From Streptococcus parasanguinis (GTDB taxonomy: Bacteria; Bacillota; Bacilli; Lactobacillales; Streptococcaceae), in NCBI RefSeq assembly GCF_901875555.1, contig NZ_CABFMD010000035.1, forward strand, positions 1 through 64,000: a stretch of 64,000 nt of DNA. The letters are read 5' to 3'. The position numbers were made by a program, and so were the translations under genes. This document shows positions 56,310 through 64,000 of the stretch, in pieces. The notes beneath the pieces were generated by a model, which saw nothing but the letters and a program-made list of their open reading frames with translations, was not told the DNA's origin and searched no databases. The first letter of the stretch is position 1. Every line of letters begins with the position of its first letter.

Positions 56310-57830
56310 TTAATTTTTCATCAACCCTTCTTTTACCAAAAAGTCACGCGCTACTTGAGCAGCAGGCTTGCCTTTTACTCCGACTTGGTAGTTCATCTGG
56401 CTCATCTGGACTTCCGTAATTTTACCCGCCAACTTGTTCAGAATGCCCTCTAATTCCGGGTGTTTCTTAAGAAGAGCTTCTTTCATGAGGGGCGCCCCTT
56501 GATAAGGTGGGAAGAGTTGTTTGTCATCTTTGAGGACCACCAGGTCATAGCGAGCAAGTTCAGCATCTGTTGAGTAGGCATCTGTTATCTGGACATCATC
56601 AGACTGGATAGCCTGGTAGCGAAGGGAGGGCTCCATAGTGGAAACTTGTAGATGAAGACCATAGACCTTCTGCAAGCCTTTGTTTCCGTCCTCTCGATCG
56701 TTAAACTCCAAGGTAAAGCCTGCCTTCAGTTGCCCTTCTACCTTTTTTAAATCTGAAATGGTCTTGAGTCCATATTCTTGGGCAATTTTCTTAGGCACTG
56801 CGACAGCATAAGTATTTTGATAAGCCATGGGTTTGAGCAAGGCAAGGTTGTCTTGTTTCTTGATCCCCTCTCGGGCCGCTTTGTAGACTGCTTCTGGATC
56901 ATGGTCGACTTGTGGCGCCGGCTTGAGGAGACTTTCGGTCACAGTCCCTGTAAACTCTGGATAGATAGCAATATCCCCTTTTTTCAGAGCTTCATAGAGG
57001 AAGGTAGTCTTTCCAAAGTTCGGTTTGACGGTCACTGTCATATCCGTATTTTTCTCGATCAAGATCTTATACATATTGGCGAGAATTTCAGGTTCAGGAC
57101 CCAACTTCCCAGCAATGACCAAGTTTTCTTTTTTCGGTTTGGGAAGAAGACTTGGTGTATAAGAAGCTCCTAATCCAATAACCATCACAGCAAAGGCTGC
57201 AAAGATGGTCCGCAATTTGGCCTTTTCCATCCATTTGAGAAGAAGGTTAAAGGCGATGGCTAAGAAGGCAGAAGACAGGGCACCGATCAAAATCAAACTG
57301 GCATTATTGCGGTCAATCCCTAAAAGGATAAAGGAACCAAGTCCTCCAGCTCCAATCAAGGCAGCTAGGGTAGCCGTCCCTATAATCATCACAGCTGCCG
57401 TGCGAATTCCAGACATGATGACAGGCATGGCTAGATGAATCTCAAACTTCTTGAGGCGCTCCCACTTGGTCATTCCAAAGGCGACCCCCGCTTCTTCTAA
57501 ACTGGGATCAACCCCACGTAAACCGGTAATGGTATTTTGTAAAATCGGGAATAATGCATAGATGACCAGAGCGGTTAAAGCAGGCAGCGTTCCAATTCCC
57601 ATGATGGGAATGAACAGTCCTAGAAGCGCCAAGGAAGGAATGGTCTGAAAGATTCCTGCGATCTGTAAGACCCAGTTACTTGCTCGGTGGCGCGTACTAA
57701 GATAAATCGCTAAAGGTACTGCGATGAAAATAGCAATCATAAGGGTCAAGAGAGACAATTGCAGGTGTTGGCCAAGGGCTGTGAGCCAGTCCCCAAAACG
57801 CTCTTGAAAGGTTGTAAGTAGTTTAGACAT
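56310..57830 (-). CDS. Osmoprotectant ABC transporter, fused permease and binding protein (OpuC type)
   Basis: 506 residues from ATG 57830 ([15 protein letters not shown]), preferred because GGAGG precedes it inside the end of the ATPase gene; the longer frame has no site. Residues ~1-210 are a ProW-type permease ([20 protein letters not shown]; the EAA-like [12 protein letters not shown]). A helix at ~217-235 then leads into a betaine/choline-binding domain ([19 protein letters not shown] to [20 protein letters not shown]). Such fusions import glycine betaine, choline or carnitine under osmotic stress. Overlaps the ATPase gene by 8 bp. Confidence 0.92.
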   Translation of the reverse strand: MSKLLTTFQERFGDWLTALGQHLQLSLLTLMIAIFIAVPLAIYLSTRHRASNWVLQIAGIFQTIPSLALLGLFIPIMGIGTLPALTALVIYALFPILQNTITGLRGVDPSLEEAGVAFGMTKWERLKKFEIHLAMPVIMSGIRTAAVMIIGTATLAALIGAGGLGSFILLGIDRNNASLILIGALSSAFLAIAFNLLLKWMEKAKLRTIFAAFAVMVIGLGASYTPSLLPKPKKENLVIAGKLGPEPEILANMYKILIEKNTDMTVTVKPNFGKTTFLYEALKKGDIAIYPEFTGTVTESLLKPAPQVDHDPEAVYKAAREGIKKQDNLALLKPMAYQNTYAVAVPKKIAQEYGLKTISDLKKVEGQLKAGFTLEFNDREDGNKGLQKVYGLHLQVSTMEPSLRYQAIQSDDVQITDAYSTDAELARYDLVVLKDDKQLFPPYQGAPLMKEALLKKHPELEGILNKLAGKITEVQMSQMNYQVGVKGKPAAQVARDFLVKEGLMKN

Positions 57831-58551
57831 GGTGAGCACCTCCAAACAAATCTGCGACAAAATCATTGGCTGGTTGGGCTAAAATGGTCTTGGAATCGGC
57901 CACCTGCACAATCTCTCCTTCTTCTAGCACCGCAATCCGGTCACCTAATTTTAAGGCTTCATCCGTATCATGGGTCACAAAGATAGTGGTCATGCCAAAC
58001 TCCTTGTGCAAGTCTTTGGTCAGAGCCTGCAACTGCTTGCGAGAAATGGCATCCAGAGCAGAGAAAGGCTCGTCCATCAGTAAGATTTTTGGCTCCCCGA
58101 TCATGGCCCTGACAATTCCGACACGCTGTTGCTCCCCACCAGAGAGCTCATGGGGTTTTCGATCGGCATAATCAGAAGCTGGAAGACCTACTTTTTCTAA
58201 AAGTTCGACTGTTTTGGAAGCCACTCGCTCCTTGCCCCAGCCCTTCATCTCAGGAATAAGAGCGATATTTTCCGCAACTGTCAAATTAGGAAATAGGGCA
58301 ATGGCTTGAAGCACATAGCCGGTAGACAAACGTAGCTCCCGTTCATCATAGTCCTTGATGCGTTTCCCATCCATGTAGATATTGCCATCGGTCGGCTCAA
58401 GAAGCCGATTGATCATCTTGATCATGGTGGTTTTTCCAGATCCTGACGGGCCTACGAGGACCATAAATTCTCCATCTTCAATACGGAGATTCACATCTTT
58501 TAAAATATCTTTTTCTGTGTAGCGCAAGGCTACATGTTTGTATTCAATCAT
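57823..58551 (-). CDS. opuCA: Osmoprotectant ABC transporter ATPase
   Basis: 242 residues: Walker [10 protein letters not shown] (~34-42), signature LSGGEQQR, Walker [13 protein letters not shown], switch VTHDTDEAL. Shorter than OpuCA proteins with CBS domains, so it lacks the CBS ionic-strength sensor. The start overlaps the stop of the remnant oxidoreductase gene by 4 bp (ATGA), so its translation is coupled to that gene. Confidence 0.9.
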   Translation of the reverse strand: MIEYKHVALRYTEKDILKDVNLRIEDGEFMVLVGPSGSGKTTMIKMINRLLEPTDGNIYMDGKRIKDYDERELRLSTGYVLQAIALFPNLTVAENIALIPEMKGWGKERVASKTVELLEKVGLPASDYADRKPHELSGGEQQRVGIVRAMIGEPKILLMDEPFSALDAISRKQLQALTKDLHKEFGMTTIFVTHDTDEALKLGDRIAVLEEGEIVQVADSKTILAQPANDFVADLFGGAHHV

Positions 58552-58883
58552 TGTTCTTCCTCAATAAGTTGTCTGTCTCTAAGAATATCCAATAGGCTGC
58601 TTGCTGGATGCCCTAGAACGTTTTCAACATCTGTTGAAACCCCAGCTTGTTCTCCAACTTTGATAGATGTATAGGTGCTGACCCAGGCATCGATTCCCTT
58701 TAAGGCCTCAACCACCTCTGGAGTATTGGCATACACTATCTTACGAATTTCCGCAGTCGTGTAGACTGTTGCCCGCTCTGGGCTTCTTGTCAGATGGATA
58801 GAAGCCATTCCTCTCTTATCGACGAGATTTGCCACATAAGAACCTAATTTCCCTGTTACACCTGTTATTCCAATCATCAGCAT
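58548..58883 (-). pseudogene. NmrA/SDR-type NAD(P)-binding protein with a large internal in-frame deletion
   Basis: 111 residues, against ~280 in the family. The N-terminus is an intact Rossmann start (IGITGVTGKLGSYVANLVDK) and continues to EALKGID (~67). It then jumps to DAWVSTYTSIKVGEQAGVST and NVLGHPASSLLDIL, which is the extreme C-terminus of NmrA-like oxidoreductases (YtfG type). The active-site and substrate regions are gone. The junction is at about 58689-58691, at a GAT common to both sides. The frame is kept, and the stop still overlaps the ATPase start, so the gene may now serve only as a coupled leader for the transporter. Confidence 0.75.
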
Positions 58884-58894
58884 TTTTCCTTCTA

Positions 58895-59344
58895 CTATAG
58901 TTCATTTTCTTTAGCTTTTAGATTTTCAATAATACGCTCTTGATAGGCCTCAAATTCTCGGATTTCTTGGTCAGAAAAACCTTGGTAGAAAATCTCACCC
59001 AGTTCCTTGCTGACACGATCGCCAATTTCTTTTTGCGCCCACCCTAGGTCTGTCAAAGAAATATATTTTTTCCTTTTATCCTGCGTACAAGGTTGAATCG
59101 TGACCAAGCCTTGTTCTTCCAATTTTTTAACCATGCTGGTCAATGTATTATTGGCTAGACCTGTCGCAAGAGCGATATCGGTCGCAGTAGCGCACCCTAA
59201 TTCTTGCTTCCACAAAATCGTTAAAATTTTCCCCTGTTCACTTCGGTATTGAGCATCTGGTTCCTTGCTCAAGAGTTTTTGAAACAGTCGCCCATTCAAC
59301 AAGCGTATCTGTAAAGCTTGGTAGCCCCCTTGCTTCTTGTCCAT
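58895..59344 (-). CDS. MarR-family transcription regulator
   Basis: 149 residues with the winged-helix core CATATDIALATGLANNTLTS, MVKKLEEQGLVTIQPC and the wing KRKKYISLTDLG. First gene of the operon with the SDR remnant and the osmoprotectant transporter. One Cys in the wing (QPCTQD) and one in GCATA are possible redox sensors, by inference only. It probably represses its own promoter through the two inverted boxes that flank it. Confidence 0.88.
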   Translation of the reverse strand: MDKKQGGYQALQIRLLNGRLFQKLLSKEPDAQYRSEQGKILTILWKQELGCATATDIALATGLANNTLTSMVKKLEEQGLVTIQPCTQDKRKKYISLTDLGWAQKEIGDRVSKELGEIFYQGFSDQEIREFEAYQERIIENLKAKENEL

Positions 59345-59364
59345 TTTGTCTCCTTTTTATTTCT

Positions 59365-59424
59365 ATATCGAAATATCACAGCCATTGTATCACTGTTCAC
59401 TACACCTGTCAACTATTTCGATAT
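59365..59424 (-). promoter_or_regulatory. marR promoter bracketed by inverted TATCGAAATA boxes
   Basis: TTGACA (complement of 59407-59412), 17 bases, TACAAT (complement of 59384-59389). TATCGAAATA at 59366-59375 and its reverse complement TATTTCGATA at 59414-59423 lie on either side of the promoter core. Confidence 0.75.
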
Positions 59425-59634
59425 GGAACCAATAATTTTATCTAAATTCACCTTAAAAAGCCCTTCTAGTCCTTCAAAGTAGTGTTCATTCCTTCTTTTC
59501 TACCACTTTCTTTTAGTAAAATAGCCTTGTTTCTAGCAAATGTAACAAATGTTGGACTCGTTTTGCAACGACACCTGATTTTATAATGTGGTAATCTGTT
59601 AACGAGAATAAATCATACTAATGGAGAATTTGTT

Positions 59635-60618
59635 ATGCATATACCAGATAATTACCTAAGTCCTGCAAGTTGTGCGGTTTTAGCGGTTGCTGCTGCTCCT
59701 GTTATTGTCTTGTCTGTCAAAAAAGTCAAGGTCCAATTAAAAGAAAACAAAGAGCTAGCGCCGATGCTTGGGATTGCTGCTTCTTTGTCCTTCTTATTGA
59801 TGATGTTTAATGTTCCTGTTCCTGGTGGAACGACCGCTCACGCTGTCGGAGGGACCCTTCTTGCCATTCTCATAGGCCCCTATGCGGCCTCTCTAGCGCT
59901 GACGGTCGCCTTACTCCTACAGGCCTTCTTATTTGGAGATGGAGGCATTCTCGCTCTTGGGGCCAACATTTTCAATATGGCCATTGTGATGCCTTTTGTT
60001 GGTTATGCTATTTATAGCTTGTTCCGCAAGCATCATCAGGAAACGCTTGGCGTCATTGTCGCCTCTTATCTTTCGATCAATGCTGCCGCCTTCTTAGCTG
60101 GTGTTGAATTGGGATTACAACCCCTCATCGCGTCAGAAGCTGGTCAGCCACTCTATAATCCTTATGGATTGAGTATCACGGTTCCTGCCATGTTGGGAGC
60201 TCACCTCCTTGTCGCAGGTTGGGTCGAAGCCTTCTTCACCCTTGTCGTTTACCGTTTTGTAAAACAAGTTGCTCCTGCAGAGTTGTACACACCAAGTACC
60301 GTCAATACAACTTCATTTGTTAAAAAAATTCGCTGGGTCCTCCTTGCTTTGATCGTACTCAGCCCACTTGGACTCCTCGCAAACGGCACAGCCTTTGGTG
60401 AATGGTCTGCCGAAGAATTGGGTAGCCTGCTTCATGGTAAAGTCCCAACAGGGATCAAAAATGGATTCTCATTTGAAGCCTTGTTTAGTGATTACACCAT
60501 TCCTGGAACGAAAATTGCGATCGGCTATATCCTCTCAGCCGTGACAGCCGTCCTTATCTTCTATATCATCAGTAAAATCATTCGATCAATGAACGGAGAA
60601 AAAACTTCTCATGCGTAA
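59635..60618 (+). CDS. nikM: ECF nickel/cobalt transporter substrate-binding component (NikM/CbiM with fused NikN-like domain)
   Basis: 327 residues. Starts MHIPDNYLSP: the His2 N-terminal motif that coordinates the metal in NikM/CbiM. Gly-rich helices follow (NVPVPGGTTAHAVGGTLLA). From ~225 a C-terminal extension with one more pair of helices around GEWSAEELGSLLHGKVPTG resembles the PDGLE/NikN component. Works with the T and A components encoded next. Upstream is TATAAT at 59582-59587 and GGAG before the start. Nickel versus cobalt cannot be told from this sequence. Confidence 0.88.
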   Translation: MHIPDNYLSPASCAVLAVAAAPVIVLSVKKVKVQLKENKELAPMLGIAASLSFLLMMFNVPVPGGTTAHAVGGTLLAILIGPYAASLALTVALLLQAFLFGDGGILALGANIFNMAIVMPFVGYAIYSLFRKHHQETLGVIVASYLSINAAAFLAGVELGLQPLIASEAGQPLYNPYGLSITVPAMLGAHLLVAGWVEAFFTLVVYRFVKQVAPAELYTPSTVNTTSFVKKIRWVLLALIVLSPLGLLANGTAFGEWSAEELGSLLHGKVPTGIKNGFSFEALFSDYTIPGTKIAIGYILSAVTAVLIFYIISKIIRSMNGEKTSHA

Positions 60619-61399
60619 ACTCCCTGACTGGCTCAATCAAGAGCAAGTAACTCTTGAAGCATCCAAAATCCATCACTATTTACAAATGAATCTTCAAACA
60701 TTGCGCAACTTTCTTGGCAAAATGAAACAAACGACTCCCGCATTCAAGGCCAAAACCTCCTCTTGGATGCGGCTCGTTTCCTTTTTAATTCTAGCCATCC
60801 TCATCACGACCGCCCACCATCCCATCCAACTATGGTTGATCGGTATCCTTTTATTAATGCACATTGCCATGCTTCCTGGAGAGGTCCTACTCCACCTCTT
60901 TAAGGTCCTGTTCAAGGTGCTGTTGATTTCCACAATTGTGATATTGCCTAGCATCTTATTTCAAGGATTTCAAAATGGAGGGCTCTTTTTGCTACGTGCA
61001 GGGATGATTGTCCTCAATATTTCCCTCTTTCTAGCCACGACGACAAGTGTGCAACTGGTTGAGGCCCTTCATCAGCTGCGTGTTCCAAAAACCTTTGTGC
61101 AAACCATTGATATCACCCTCAAGTATGGCTATATTTTAGGGAAACACTTGCAACAACAAATCGAATGCGTCCAGCTAAGAACGGTTGGACAAAAAGTGAA
61201 TCTCAATCTCTTTGGCTCCCTACTTGGTCTCTTGTACCTATCCACCAAAAACCATACCAAAGAAGTGTACGAAGCGATGATTCTTCGAGGCTACAGTATG
61301 GATACAAAGCGCAAAGAAGCCTTCCACTGGAAGAAGGAAGACGTCTTTTTCCTATTGGAATTGGCGGTTCTCACGACCTTCACGACCTTACTCGGCTAG
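60611..61399 (+). CDS. nikQ: ECF transporter transmembrane component (NikQ/CbiQ)
   Basis: 262 residues with several hydrophobic helices and the coupling-helix motif AMILRGY (~215-221), the Ala-Arg-Gly signature of EcfT proteins. Overlaps nikM by 8 bp. Confidence 0.87.
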   Translation: MRKLPDWLNQEQVTLEASKIHHYLQMNLQTLRNFLGKMKQTTPAFKAKTSSWMRLVSFLILAILITTAHHPIQLWLIGILLLMHIAMLPGEVLLHLFKVLFKVLLISTIVILPSILFQGFQNGGLFLLRAGMIVLNISLFLATTTSVQLVEALHQLRVPKTFVQTIDITLKYGYILGKHLQQQIECVQLRTVGQKVNLNLFGSLLGLLYLSTKNHTKEVYEAMILRGYSMDTKRKEAFHWKKEDVFFLLELAVLTTFTTLLG

Positions 61400-61411
61400 A
61401 AAGGAAGCCCT

Positions 61412-62137
61412 ATGATTACCATTCAGGATGGAAATTACCACTATACCGAAGAAACTGGTATCCACGATATTCAACTCCAGATTCAAAAAGGGGAAACCGT
61501 GGGCTTGATGGGCCCAAACGGAGCTGGAAAATCGACCCTCTTTAAAATTCTAGTTGGGCTCTTGCCCCTCTCGTCTGGTCAGTACCACTTCAAGGACTGG
61601 ACCATTGACCAAGACTTCTTGAAAGATCCCCATCGTGCTGGGCAACTCTTCCAGCAAGTTGGACTCATTTTTCAAAACAGCGATACCCAATTGTTCAATA
61701 CAAGCGTCTATGATGAACTGGCTTTTGGACCACGTCAATTAGGCTTAGCCGAGTCCGAAGTCGACCAACGCGTCAAGGATACGCTCGGTCTTCTAGAGAT
61801 TGAACACCTAAGAGATCGTATTCCCTACCATCTTTCTGGTGGCGAAAAGAAACTAGTCGCTATCGCCAGTGTCCTCACCATGAATCCTAGTCTATTGCTC
61901 TTTGATGAGCCCTTTAACGGCCTCTCGCCAAAATACCAGAAGCTGATTGTCGCCTTGCTGCAAGAACTCAAAACAGCCGGAAAAACAATTGTGATTTCCT
62001 CCCACCATTTCGAGCAAATCGCACCGATTGTCGAACGGGTCCTCCTCTTTTCTGAAGAACACACCATCACAGGCAGCTACGATCGAGCTGATTGGGAAAA
62101 TAACCCAGCTATTCAACAATCCTTCACTACATGTTAA
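61412..62137 (+). CDS. nikO: ECF transporter ATPase (NikO/CbiO)
   Basis: 241 residues: Walker A GPNGAGKST (~34-42), Q-loop IFQNSDTQLF (the Asp-Thr-Gln is typical of ECF/CbiO ATPases), signature LSGGEKK, Walker B LLLFDEPFNGL. Starts 12 bp after nikQ with AAAGGAAG. Ends at a strong terminator. Confidence 0.92.
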   Translation: MITIQDGNYHYTEETGIHDIQLQIQKGETVGLMGPNGAGKSTLFKILVGLLPLSSGQYHFKDWTIDQDFLKDPHRAGQLFQQVGLIFQNSDTQLFNTSVYDELAFGPRQLGLAESEVDQRVKDTLGLLEIEHLRDRIPYHLSGGEKKLVAIASVLTMNPSLLLFDEPFNGLSPKYQKLIVALLQELKTAGKTIVISSHHFEQIAPIVERVLLFSEEHTITGSYDRADWENNPAIQQSFTTC

Positions 62138-62178
62138 AAAGCCTCGGTAGGTACGTCCTACCGAAGCTTTTTTTATGA
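62138..62178. terminator. Bidirectional terminator between nikO and yjdF
   Basis: AGCcTCGGTAGG / CCTACCGAaGCT stem with T-runs on both strands. Confidence 0.9.
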
Positions 62179-62190
62179 GAGAGACAAGGG

Positions 62191-62604
62191 TCAACGTCCT
62201 TTATGCTTCTCTCTTCGTTTTTGCTGTTTGCGTTCAAATTTCTCTTGTTTGAGCAATTGCTTTTGGACACTAGATTGATGTTTTGAAATCTTTTTCCTTT
62301 CCTCATACTGCAACTGCAATAGTTCTTTCGACTTGGAAGAAACTTTCTGATTTACTTGTTTCCTTACCATTCGCTGTAATCGTTTAGGATTCTTGATTTT
62401 TACATGTTGCTTAACTATAGCTTCTGGACTAAAAGATAATTGAGTAAACTGAGTCTGTAAGATCTCTAGAATTTCATCATCTTTTGGCTCCTGACCAAAT
62501 GTCACACGACAAACTTGATAAGTTTCTCGATACACTTGTTCGAACAAACCATGCCAAAATCCATCTTCAAAATAAACTGTCAATCCAATTGAAATTGTTT
62601 CCAC
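62191..62604 (-). CDS. yjdF: YjdF family protein (DUF2992)
   Basis: 137 residues, starting with GTG (62604-62602), with AAGGAGG seven bases upstream. ISIGLTVYFEDGFWHGLFE at the start and a very basic C-terminus (KQEKFERKQQKRREKHKGR) are typical of YjdF. Function not established; in other Firmicutes it is controlled by a riboswitch sensing azaaromatic compounds, which suggests a role in response to such toxic molecules. Confidence 0.85.
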   Translation of the reverse strand: METISIGLTVYFEDGFWHGLFEQVYRETYQVCRVTFGQEPKDDEILEILQTQFTQLSFSPEAIVKQHVKIKNPKRLQRMVRKQVNQKVSSKSKELLQLQYEERKKISKHQSSVQKQLLKQEKFERKQQKRREKHKGR

Positions 62605-62730
62605 GACAGCACCTCCTTAAATCTATCCCTAAGAATGGACAACCAAGGAGGAAGGTTACTGATAGGCTTGCCTACGTCTGGACTACCAACCAGAACTGTG
62701 TTTTTATCTTAGTTGGAACTATTATAGCAT
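62605..62730 (-). promoter_or_regulatory. Candidate yjdF riboswitch leader with anti-Shine-Dalgarno
   Basis: Extended -10 TGCTATAAT (complement of 62721-62729) drives a ~110-base leader. It can fold: CTAAGA with TCTTAG closing a long stem; CTGG...CCAG and TAGGC...GCCTA small hairpins inside; and CCTCCTT (complement of 62646-62652) exactly complementary to the AAGGAGG ribosome binding site (complement of 62612-62618). Position and gene partner match the yjdF RNA class. Confidence 0.65.
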
Positions 62731-62745
62731 ATTTGTAATCTATTT

Positions 62746-63978
62746 TTATTGCTTCTTCAAATGCCTATCAAAAAAATGAATCGTAGCCAACCAAGAATCC
62801 TTACTCTCTTCCATCAGTAAACACCAATCTTTTCGATAACGATGATTTGGTTGATAAGACACCGTCAACATGTGACCTGTTTCATGATATTTTTTAAATG
62901 TAATGTAGTGGCCTTTATAATGTGAGACAATATCATCAATTGCTGACGAGGCATCCCATATTTCATCAACAGTACTTCCGAGCAATAAGATTGGTGAATG
63001 CATTTGACCAATATCTATCCTAGCAGAGCAATCTTTAGGGAAGGTTTTTCTAAAAAATTTACTGAATAGATAATCTCCAAGTCGAAACTTTTGATAGGGA
63101 AGTTCTTTTTTCAAATGTGTCCAAGAAGAAGTATGAGAGTTCCATTTCCCTTTTATCCCTTCATATATCACATCAGAGGGTGAATTTAGTACCAAACATT
63201 GAACGTCATTAAAAAGGCTCTCCTCAGCTAAAACGAATTCTGCTCCCTTAGACCGTCCATAGATTCCAATTTTTTCACTATCTACTTGAGGATACTGACG
63301 TAGATAATTCTTTGCTTCCACAAGGCACTCTAAAGGAATGCGTTCCAAATGTTTTGGTAACCCCTCTAAACCAAAGTAGGCAACTGCTAGACAAATATAA
63401 CCTCTAGAAGATAAAAGCTGAGCTATATTCTGTGCCTTTTCAATCCTTCCTTCACTACCGCTCACAATAATCAATGCTGGTGCTTTTATTGCCTTTTTAT
63501 CATAAAAGAGTCTCCCTTGAAAATGTTTCCCGTAAATATCTTGATGACTAATTTGCGAACTCATGTAATGTCTTGTGAAAGTTCTCTCTGCAATGACAGT
63601 ATTTCCTTGCATAATTTTGATATCCACAAAAAAATGATCTAATAAGGGAATTTCAGAAAGAGTGTTCGAAAGTTTCTTTCTCTTATTGGTCAAGGGCTTG
63701 GCATTAAAAAATAGTCCCATTGTTGAAATGCCTTCATAAGAGCCAGAACAAGATGGAGTTTGTGAAATATCAATAATACCATTCTTATCTGATACAAAAG
63801 TCGCTGTTGATTTCCATAAAACATCATGAGCTAAAAGCATAGGAGCATTGATACAATAATAATCGAATAAATACATTTCGACTCGATAGGTTTCTCTTGG
63901 TTTTAAGCCATCGATGACAATATTAAAAGATTCGTCTGCTAACTCAGACTCTGAGATCAGTTCAATTTGTATATTCAT
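62746..63978 (-). CDS. Acyl-CoA thioester hydrolase/BAAT-type alpha/beta hydrolase
   Basis: 410 residues. The N-terminal ~130 residues form a beta-sandwich (GLKPRETYRVEMYLFD; TATFVSDKNGIIDIS) as in the acyl-CoA thioesterase/bile-acid acyltransferase family. The C-terminal hydrolase has the nucleophile in IGIYGRSKGAEF (~240), PILLLGSTVDEIWD as Asp region, and YHETGHML as His region. The usual nucleophile is Cys or Ser in the G-x-S/C-x-G elbow; here it is Ser. Substrate unknown, perhaps an acyl ester or antibiotic. Starts after AAGAGGAAGAT. Confidence 0.82.
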   Translation of the reverse strand: MNIQIELISESELADESFNIVIDGLKPRETYRVEMYLFDYYCINAPMLLAHDVLWKSTATFVSDKNGIIDISQTPSCSGSYEGISTMGLFFNAKPLTNKRKKLSNTLSEIPLLDHFFVDIKIMQGNTVIAERTFTRHYMSSQISHQDIYGKHFQGRLFYDKKAIKAPALIIVSGSEGRIEKAQNIAQLLSSRGYICLAVAYFGLEGLPKHLERIPLECLVEAKNYLRQYPQVDSEKIGIYGRSKGAEFVLAEESLFNDVQCLVLNSPSDVIYEGIKGKWNSHTSSWTHLKKELPYQKFRLGDYLFSKFFRKTFPKDCSARIDIGQMHSPILLLGSTVDEIWDASSAIDDIVSHYKGHYITFKKYHETGHMLTVSYQPNHRYRKDWCLLMEESKDSWLATIHFFDRHLKKQ

Positions 63979-64000
63979 ATCTTCCTCTTTTTTGTTAATA

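Overview
The window is a chromosomal segment of a low-GC Gram-positive coccus of the genus Streptococcus. The evidence is a Gram-positive PolC, the uppS-cdsA-rseP-proS gene run, ClpL, PepS, a NagR-type glmS promoter, and a Firmicutes-type (T7SSb) type VII secretion system. The species cannot be fixed from sequence alone. Most genes are on the minus strand, so operons read from right to left.

Left flank (1-12.2 kb): the end of an IS3-family element cuts a DUF443 immunity-like gene. Then come glsB-like and pepS, a double-AAA ATPase with a beta-helix N-terminus, a 49-residue small protein, an Imm26-like gene broken by an in-frame TAA, polC, a DUF3592-like membrane protein and a tiny frameshifted lipoprotein. 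Two inverted copies of a 173-bp intergenic repeat (2393-2565 and 12039-12211) bracket most of this block.

Type VII region (12.3-32.2 kb): esxA, esaA, essA, esaB, essB and essC form a complete core operon. An AT-rich effector module follows essC: a coiled-coil partner, a 710-residue LXG-like effector, a membrane-anchored probable immunity protein and a small helical protein. Next is a second, 5'-truncated essC. It shares about 2.06 kb of nearly identical sequence with the first at a constant offset of 6,723 bp, then switches to an unrelated C-terminal ATPase domain. It heads its own module: two Lap-like targeting proteins, a glycine-zipper LXG toxin, a DUF443 immunity protein and DUF4176. This looks like a stored alternative specificity module that one crossover could activate.

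Middle (32.7-41.3 kb): a YehR/DUF1307-like lipoprotein, then housekeeping genes proS, rseP/eep, cdsA, uppS and yajC, a small HTH protein, and clpL with a leader peptide and repeated motifs in its 5' region. At 41.6-44.9 kb is a second, physically separate type VII effector locus that matches the reverse-architecture TslA lipase toxins: two small lipoproteins, a lipase with a C-terminal helical domain, and two small helical partners.

Right part (44.9-64 kb): an amino-acid ABC transporter co-oriented with two URO-D-family proteins and a small secreted peptide, the two URO-D promoters sharing a 30-bp element; a class C acid phosphatase lipoprotein; glmS; a GH1 6-phospho-beta-glucosidase; a glutamine amidotransferase; a MarR-led osmoprotectant transporter operon with an internally deleted oxidoreductase gene; an ECF nickel/cobalt importer; yjdF with a candidate riboswitch leader; and a BAAT-type acyl hydrolase. 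No rRNA, tRNA or CRISPR array was recognised.
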